Source: Aliarcobacter sp. | Lineage (GTDB): Bacteria > Campylobacterota > Campylobacteria > Campylobacterales > Arcobacteraceae | DNA length: 41,416 nt | Assembly (NCBI GenBank): GCA_028681275.1 | Contig: JAQUIV010000004.1 | Coordinates: 1-41,416, forward strand | Direction: 5' to 3' | Shown here: piece after piece, positions 36,852-41,416 of the stretch | How the letters are laid out: each line of letters starts with the position of its first letter | How positions within the stretch are numbered: position 1 is the stretch's first letter | The notes under the pieces: model-generated | The model's input: the letters and a program-made list of their open reading frames with translations, nothing else | Databases searched by the model: none | What the model was told of the DNA's origin: nothing | Made by a program: the position numbers and the translations under genes

Positions 36852-38072
36852 ATGTTATCAAGTGACAATTTTATAGATTTAGGAACAAAGTTTCAAACAA
36901 CTTGTAAACCAATGTCTAGAATATTTATTTTACTTACAATCCCAAGTGCTTTACTTGCAATAATAATTTTATGCTATTTAGGGAAATTACCATTAAAAGT
37001 AGAAATTCATAGTGTAATTCTAATAGGATTTATCTATTTTATCTACCTATTTTTCGTAAAACATAATGCTTATTATGTTTCATGCAAATTTAAAACTCAA
37101 CATGAAAGTATGTTTTTTTCTTTAAAAGATTATGTGGATAATAATTTATTAACTATTGATAATACTACTAAAGCAAATGGAAGTGTTGATGATTTTTTAC
37201 AAGATTATACAAGCAATCTAAGAAATACAAACTTCTCTTCAATAGCTTCAGGAATTTTCCCAACACTTGGTATTTTAGGAACTTTTATATCAATTGCATT
37301 AAGTATGCCTGATTTTTCAACTGGAACTACAACAGCACTTGAACAAGAGATTTCACTACTTTTAGGTGGAGTTGGAACAGCGTTTTATGTTTCAATTTAT
37401 GGAATATTTTTATCAATTTGGTGGACTTTTTTTGAAAAAATTGGAATGAGTAGATTTGAACATGATGCTTTTTTAATCAAAGAATCAACTAAATCATTTT
37501 TCTGGACAAGAATTGATATTGAATCAATTCATATAAAAAGTAATCTTGATAATTTCTCTAAAATGTCAGAAGTTTTTGAAAAATTAACTTCAAGTAATAT
37601 GATGGATAATATCAATCTTTTAATAGAAAAAAGAGTTGAAATTCTTGATGAAATTCTAAAAAAAGAGTTAATTTTATCTACAAAAATTAGTGAAAATATT
37701 GATAATAACGAAAAATTATCAACAATGTTAAAAGATATGACTTTAAATATGAGTACAACAATTAGAAGTTTTGAACAACAAAAAGATTCTTATACTCTTA
37801 GTGCTCAACTTTTAAATAATAGTATTGGAAAATTAAATTCTCATTTAGATAATCTAAGTTCAGATAACCTAAAAGCAATTTATTCAAATATTGTGAAAAG
37901 TATTGAAACAATGAAAAGTGATATGGAAAAAATCGAATGGAAATTTAAACAAGGTTTAGATGAATACGATACTAAATTTGCAGATAAATTACAAAATTCA
38001 CTTGAATCAATAGACCAACAAACAGTAAAAATAATAGAAGATTTAACAGAGTTTAAAGAACTATCAAAGTAG
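36852..38072 (+). CDS. MotA/TolQ/ExbB-like channel protein, ZorA-like
   Basis: This 406-aa inner-membrane protein has four hydrophobic helices: about 23-43, 52-70, 130-150 and 167-190. The last two form a MotA/ExbB-type core (IFPTLGILGTFISIALSM and LLLGGVGTAFYVSIYGIFLS). After residue 215 comes a long cytosolic coiled-coil tail of nearly 190 residues. That long tail is a hallmark of ZorA from Zorya anti-phage systems and of related lone motor pairs, and is not found in flagellar MotA. AAGGA lies 6 bases before the ATG. The partner gene starts 6 bases downstream. By family knowledge the pair forms a 5:2 ion-driven stator. No Zorya effector gene is nearby, so the task is unknown. Confidence 0.8.
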   Translation: MLSSDNFIDLGTKFQTTCKPMSRIFILLTIPSALLAIIILCYLGKLPLKVEIHSVILIGFIYFIYLFFVKHNAYYVSCKFKTQHESMFFSLKDYVDNNLLTIDNTTKANGSVDDFLQDYTSNLRNTNFSSIASGIFPTLGILGTFISIALSMPDFSTGTTTALEQEISLLLGGVGTAFYVSIYGIFLSIWWTFFEKIGMSRFEHDAFLIKESTKSFFWTRIDIESIHIKSNLDNFSKMSEVFEKLTSSNMMDNINLLIEKRVEILDEILKKELILSTKISENIDNNEKLSTMLKDMTLNMSTTIRSFEQQKDSYTLSAQLLNNSIGKLNSHLDNLSSDNLKAIYSNIVKSIETMKSDMEKIEWKFKQGLDEYDTKFADKLQNSLESIDQQTVKIIEDLTEFKELSK

Positions 38073-38078
38073 CCATAA

Positions 38079-39086
38079 ATGTACAATAAAGAACAAAAAA
38101 ATGATGAAAACTTCTGGATTTCTTATGCAGATTTAATGGCTGGTTTACTTTTTGTATTTATTTTAGTTCTTGGAGCTATTGTAATAAAATATATTTTTAC
38201 TCAAAATAATTTAGAAAAAGAGAAATTAGCTTTAAATCAAAGTCAAGAAGAGTTGACAAATAAAAATGAAGTTTTAGATAAATTAAATACTTTAATAAAA
38301 AAACTTGAAGATGAAAAAACAGAGTTATCAACTCAGTTATCAAAATCAAATGAAACTATTAATTTAACTAATAGTGAATTGCAAAAATTAAAAGATGTTT
38401 TATTAGCTTATGAAATAAAAGACAAAGAACAAACAACAGAGCTTGAAAACACTAAAAATACAATCACTCTAAAAGATAGTGAACTTAATGTTTTAATAAA
38501 TAAATTACTTGAGCAAGAAAAAGCTCACCAAAAAACCGTTGAAGAGTTTGATATTACAAAAGCTAAAATCAAAACTTTAACTGGAATAAAACTAAATGTT
38601 ATCAAAAAACTAAAAGAGAAATTAGGAAAATCTATAAATATAGATGAAAAAAGTGGAGCTATAAAATTCTCTTCAAATATTTTATTTGACCAAAATGCAT
38701 ATAAACTAAAAGATAGCTCAAAAAAAGAGCTTGATGTTGTACTAAAAAAATATATTTCTACTCTACTTGAAGATAAAGAGATTAGAAAATATATCCATGG
38801 AATCACTATTGAAGGACATACAAACAGTGATGGTACATATTTAAGTAACTTACAACTTTCTCAACAAAGAGCTTTAGAAGTTATGCAGTTTTTATATGAA
38901 TCAAATAGTATAAATAAAGATTTATTAAATAAATATGTAAGTTCAAGTGGAAAATCATCTTCAGATTTAATATACAAAGATGGAGTTGAAGATAAAGATG
39001 CTTCAAGAAGAATTGAGATTAAATTTATCATCAAAAATGAAGAAGCAGTAAAAGAACTTCAAAATTATTTAGGGGAAAAAGAGTAA
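38079..39086 (+). CDS. MotB/OmpA-like partner, ZorB-like
   Basis: This 335-aa protein has a single N-terminal membrane helix (about 21-41). The ion-binding Asp18 lies in FWISYADLMAGLLFVF. A long periplasmic coiled coil (about 45-180) follows, then an OmpA-type peptidoglycan-binding domain (about 205-325) with EGHTNSDGTYLSNLQLSQQRA and SRRIEIKF. This fits the MotB/ZorB architecture, but the periplasmic coiled coil is unusually long; classic MotB has only a short plug and linker. It follows the MotA-like gene by 6 bases with no ribosome binding site of its own, suggesting coupling. Its stop overlaps the ATG of a 46-residue gene. Confidence 0.82.
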   Translation: MYNKEQKNDENFWISYADLMAGLLFVFILVLGAIVIKYIFTQNNLEKEKLALNQSQEELTNKNEVLDKLNTLIKKLEDEKTELSTQLSKSNETINLTNSELQKLKDVLLAYEIKDKEQTTELENTKNTITLKDSELNVLINKLLEQEKAHQKTVEEFDITKAKIKTLTGIKLNVIKKLKEKLGKSINIDEKSGAIKFSSNILFDQNAYKLKDSSKKELDVVLKKYISTLLEDKEIRKYIHGITIEGHTNSDGTYLSNLQLSQQRALEVMQFLYESNSINKDLLNKYVSSSGKSSSDLIYKDGVEDKDASRRIEIKFIIKNEEAVKELQNYLGEKE

Positions 39087-39226
39087 TGGAAATATCAAAA
39101 GAATCTCTTTATGAACCTAAAAATCTTCAAGCTTTAAGAGCTGATGTAAATGAAAAACTAAAGAAGAAAAGTAGATTTTCTTTCTTTAGAAAAATTAAGA
39201 AGTTTTTTTTAGATATAATAAAATAA
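39086..39226 (+). CDS. 46-aa basic protein coupled to the ZorB-like gene
   Basis: The sequence TAATG makes the stop of the MotB-like gene overlap this start. AGGGGA (39071-39076) lies 9 bases upstream, so translation is well supported. The first half is helical and polar (MEISKESLYEPKNLQAL). The second half is strongly basic with aromatic residues (KKKSRFSFFRKIKKFFLD) and could lie on a membrane surface or bind the acidic tail of the MotA-like protein. No known family is recognised. It could be a small regulator or assembly factor of the motor pair. It is easy to miss because of its size. Confidence 0.6.
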   Translation: MEISKESLYEPKNLQALRADVNEKLKKKSRFSFFRKIKKFFLDIIK

Positions 39227-39246
39227 CATTTTAATAAGGAGTTCTT

Positions 39247-39738
39247 ATTTATAATTTATTTTTTTTAGTTTTATTTACTTCTTTACTAAATGCCCAATCG
39301 TTGGCAACTTTTCCAAAAAATATAAATGAAATGGTTCTTGTAAAACAAAGTGTAATTCCAGGAAAAAATGTAATTTTACCAAAAGAGACACCACTTTTTT
39401 TGCAAGAAACAGTAAAAATGTATAACTGGATAAACAATGGAGAGGGAACAAAATTAAATATCTTTGTTCCAAAAGAAAAAATTGAACAATATAAAAATCA
39501 TGGTCCATACACTGATGGAGTAACAGCAGTTGCTATTTATGAAGACCAAAATATAGTATTTGTTACAGAACATATTGATGGTGAACCTATTTATGGAACT
39601 TACGATAGAGCCGGAAATGATATTAGTAAAACTCACATCTCTTTAGAAATAAACAAATGTTATCAATGCCATGAGGGATATTCTGATATTTGTAAAAATG
39701 GAACTTGCGCAACTCCTATTATTGATATTTTCAAATAA
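39247..39738 (+). CDS. Cytochrome P460-family c-type heme protein, ATT start
   Basis: This is a 163-aa exported heme protein. The C-terminal heme motif KCYQCHEG (Cys138, Cys141, His142) and the preceding pattern around YDRAGNDISKTH fit the cytochrome P460 family, whose members act on hydroxylamine or NO, or serve as cytochrome c'-beta. No ATG or GTG occurs at a suitable place. AAGGAG (39236-39241) is followed 5 bases later by ATT at 39247, which opens a clear signal peptide (YNLFFLVLFTSLLNAQS). The only other start, a TTG at 39301, would remove that signal and strand the heme protein in the cytosol. Extra Cys residues follow the heme motif. It is 20 bases after the microprotein and 3 before the diguanylate cyclase. 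Confidence 0.72.
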   Translation: MYNLFFLVLFTSLLNAQSLATFPKNINEMVLVKQSVIPGKNVILPKETPLFLQETVKMYNWINNGEGTKLNIFVPKEKIEQYKNHGPYTDGVTAVAIYEDQNIVFVTEHIDGEPIYGTYDRAGNDISKTHISLEINKCYQCHEGYSDICKNGTCATPIIDIFK

Positions 39739-39741
39739 ATT

Positions 39742-41148
39742 ATGAATTTAAATTTAAAAAATAAGATATTTTTATCACATTTAATACTAATTTTTTTATT
39801 ACTAATTGGACTATCTTACAGACAATATATTAATCAATTGGATAATTATATAAAGTATGTTAGTTCTTTTCATAAATCAGCATCTTATTCAATCGTAAAT
39901 ACTTTTTCCCTTTCAATTTCTGGAAATAATTATGCAAATGTCCAACTACCAATGTTTATAAATGAACTTCAGAGAAATAGTAAATTATTATATTTAAAAG
40001 CAGAAGGAATTACTGACGAATCTTTGTCATTATTTAGAGTAAATTATGATAAAGAATTAAAAGAGATATGGAGAGATATTTATCCTGAAAATTTTGAAAA
40101 AGAGATAGATAAAAAAATAGAATCTTTATCTTTAAAATTAAATAATTCCCAAGAAGACAAAATAAAAATTGAATTTTTGATAAAACGTTCACAAGATGCA
40201 CTAGATGAATATAAAAGAAATATACTTTTAAATACTCAATATTCAAATAAATATAGTGATTATTTAAACCATGAAGATACTTTTGTTGATTTACAAAAAA
40301 AGATTTTAGTTTTAAATTTAAAAACAGATAATAAAAATGGTGGAAATTTAAAAATGATATTTGATATATCTGAGGTATCTAATATTCAAAAAAATATTAT
40401 TTACAATATATTAATTGAATTTGTTATTTCACTTGTTTTCTCAATTTTTATACTCAATATTCTTTCAAATAGAATAACTAATCCACTAAATCAATTATCA
40501 TCATTTATATCAAATGATTTATCAAAATTAAAAATTGATGAAATTCCTGCAATAAATCGTTCAGATGAAATAGGTGTTTTAGCTAAAACTTTTTCTAAAC
40601 TTTTAGGACAAATTAATATATATGTAGAAAAACTTGAATTTATAAATAAAATTGACCCATTAACAGGAATCTATAACAGAAGAGCTTTTGATGAACTTTC
40701 GAAAGAGATTTTAAATATAAATGAAAATAAATTTACAGCTATTCTTTATTTAGATATAGATAATTTTAAAAAATATAATGATTTTTACGGTCATAATATG
40801 GGTGATATTACACTTCAAAAAGTTGCAAGAACCATTAATAATACTTTAGAAAAAAAAGATGATAAATCTTTTAGATTAGGTGGCGAAGAGTTTTGTGTTT
40901 TTATAATAGTAAATAATCAAAAAGAGATGATACAAATTTCTAATAAAATTCTAAAAAATATTAGAAAATTAAATATTGAACACATAGAAAATGATAATAA
41001 AGAAATTGTTACCATTTCTATTGGTGCTTACTTAAATACCTCAAATAAAACTATCACAGAAATGCTTCAATACGCAGACAAAGCCCTATATAAAGCAAAG
41101 GAAAATGGAAGAGATAGATTAGAGATTTTTAATTTAGAAAATCTCTAA
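39742..41148 (+). CDS. Membrane diguanylate cyclase with HAMP and periplasmic sensor
   Basis: This 468-aa signalling enzyme makes cyclic di-GMP from two GTP. Order: membrane helix (about 10-24), periplasmic helical sensor domain (about 25-218), second helix (219-241), HAMP (242-295) and GGDEF domain (about 300-465). The latter has DPLTGIYNRRAF, the metal-binding LDIDNFKKYND, and the active-site GGEEF (380-384). The RxxD inhibitory site before GGEEF is KKDD here, so product inhibition by the usual I-site is doubtful. It begins 3 bases after the cytochrome P460 stop, so the heme protein is probably its periplasmic input or a functional partner. Its 3' end overlaps the convergent dehydrogenase by 20 bases. 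Confidence 0.9.
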   Translation: MNLNLKNKIFLSHLILIFLLLIGLSYRQYINQLDNYIKYVSSFHKSASYSIVNTFSLSISGNNYANVQLPMFINELQRNSKLLYLKAEGITDESLSLFRVNYDKELKEIWRDIYPENFEKEIDKKIESLSLKLNNSQEDKIKIEFLIKRSQDALDEYKRNILLNTQYSNKYSDYLNHEDTFVDLQKKILVLNLKTDNKNGGNLKMIFDISEVSNIQKNIIYNILIEFVISLVFSIFILNILSNRITNPLNQLSSFISNDLSKLKIDEIPAINRSDEIGVLAKTFSKLLGQINIYVEKLEFINKIDPLTGIYNRRAFDELSKEILNINENKFTAILYLDIDNFKKYNDFYGHNMGDITLQKVARTINNTLEKKDDKSFRLGGEEFCVFIIVNNQKEMIQISNKILKNIRKLNIEHIENDNKEIVTISIGAYLNTSNKTITEMLQYADKALYKAKENGRDRLEIFNLENL

Positions 41149-41416
41149 TATTTTTAGCCACCATTTGCACAAGTTTATTTCTAGCTTCAACACTTGCCCA
41201 ACCAATATGTGGAGTTAATAAAAGTCTATCTTTATTTTTTACTTTTAAAAGTGGATTATCTTCTAAAATTGGCTCAACTGAAACCACATCAATTCCACAA
41301 TAAATCTCTTTTTCATCAATGATTTTTGCTAAATCAGACTCATTTATAATTCCACCTCGACCAAGATTTAATAAAATCGAACCATCTTTGATATTTTTCA
41401 TATTTTCATAATTTAA
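41129..41416 (-). CDS. D-2-hydroxyacid dehydrogenase, C-terminal part (cut by window edge)
   Basis: The frame is open to the right edge, so only the last 95 residues are visible. They belong to the NAD-binding and C-terminal part of a D-isomer-specific 2-hydroxyacid dehydrogenase: DGSILLNLGRGGIINE, GIDVVSVEP with the catalytic Glu, and LTPHIGWAS with the catalytic His. GIDV and HIGWAS resemble the glycerate/hydroxypyruvate reductase branch more than phosphoglycerate dehydrogenase, but with this fragment the substrate is open. An internal ATG at 41401 is not the real start. Its stop lies within the last codons of the diguanylate cyclase gene. Confidence 0.85.
   Translation of the reverse strand, partial: LNYENMKNIKDGSILLNLGRGGIINESDLAKIIDEKEIYCGIDVVSVEPILEDNPLLKVKNKDRLLLTPHIGWASVEARNKLVQMVAKNIRDFLN

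Noticed and set aside
36852-39086. Flagellar motA/motB
   Set aside because: The cytosolic and periplasmic coiled coils are much longer than in flagellar stators, and no chemotaxis or flagellar gene is near.
36852-39226. A complete Zorya defence system
   Set aside because: Only ZorA/ZorB-like genes are present. No helicase, nuclease or ZorC-like gene lies next to them.
39301-39738. Cytosolic P460-like protein starting at TTG 39301
   Set aside because: It would have no export signal for a c-type heme motif and no ribosome binding site at the right distance, while the upstream frame encodes a clear signal peptide.
1-41416. tRNA, rRNA, CRISPR array, insertion sequence or prophage
   Set aside because: None was recognised by eye on either strand. 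No transposase or integrase gene and no regular repeat-spacer pattern is present.

Overview
This is an AT-rich window (low GC by eye, with A/T-ending codons dominating) from the chromosome of a member of the Campylobacterota, most likely the Arcobacter group. That assignment is inference. It rests on a Wolinella-type frdCAB operon with a di-heme FrdC, a ~600-residue UbiD decarboxylase of the kind used for menaquinone in this phylum, a paired bacterial dynamin-like GTPase operon as in Campylobacter jejuni, and a complete 14-function complex I operon that includes nuoE and nuoF, which C. jejuni and Helicobacter pylori lack. No rRNA, tRNA, CRISPR, transposon or phage gene was seen. No gap between genes exceeds about 210 bases.

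Layout. Positions 1-4800: a small hypothetical gene, a split YjjP/YjjB-type exporter, a convergent UbiD decarboxylase and a MalY/PatB-type C-S lyase. Positions 4851-19536: one promoter, nuoA-B-CD-E-F, then gltA (citrate synthase), then nuoG-H-I-J-K-L-M-N, closed by an intrinsic terminator. Positions 19658-23255: frdCAB, followed by two hairpins in tandem. Positions 23277-27655: two overlapping dynamin-family GTPases. Positions 27825-30743: a hypothetical Ser/Thr-rich protein, a YgjP-like metalloprotein, a glycosyltransferase and an HPP-family membrane protein. Positions 30747-36681, all on the minus strand: RecQ, a coiled-coil plus BON-domain stress-type pair, an isochorismatase-like hydrolase and a tautomerase behind two TetR-type palindromes, their likely TetR regulator, and an L,D-transpeptidase. 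Positions 36852-41148: a MotA-like plus OmpA/MotB-like ion-channel pair resembling ZorA/ZorB, a 46-residue protein, an exported cytochrome P460 whose best start codon is ATT, and a membrane diguanylate cyclase. The right edge cuts a D-2-hydroxyacid dehydrogenase.

How the genes work together. The central 18 kb is a respiratory block. Citrate synthase feeds the TCA cycle, complex I passes electrons to menaquinone, and FrdCAB links the quinone pool to fumarate/succinate. The most unusual signal is in NuoF. The FMN loop and all four iron-sulfur Cys ligands are intact, but three conserved positions of the adenosine half of the NADH pocket are changed: two adenine-stacking Phe become Ala58 and Gly194, and the second Glu of the GEET motif becomes Lys174. 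NuoG is cut down to 478 residues with every Fe-S ligand kept, and NuoH carries an extra segment of about 80 residues. Together these suggest a complex I whose input module may have changed its electron donor (NADPH or a non-nicotinamide donor). The 36.8-41.1 kb cluster is the second candidate for something undescribed: a ZorAB-like motor pair without known Zorya effectors, coupled to a microprotein and followed by a heme protein/diguanylate cyclase pair.
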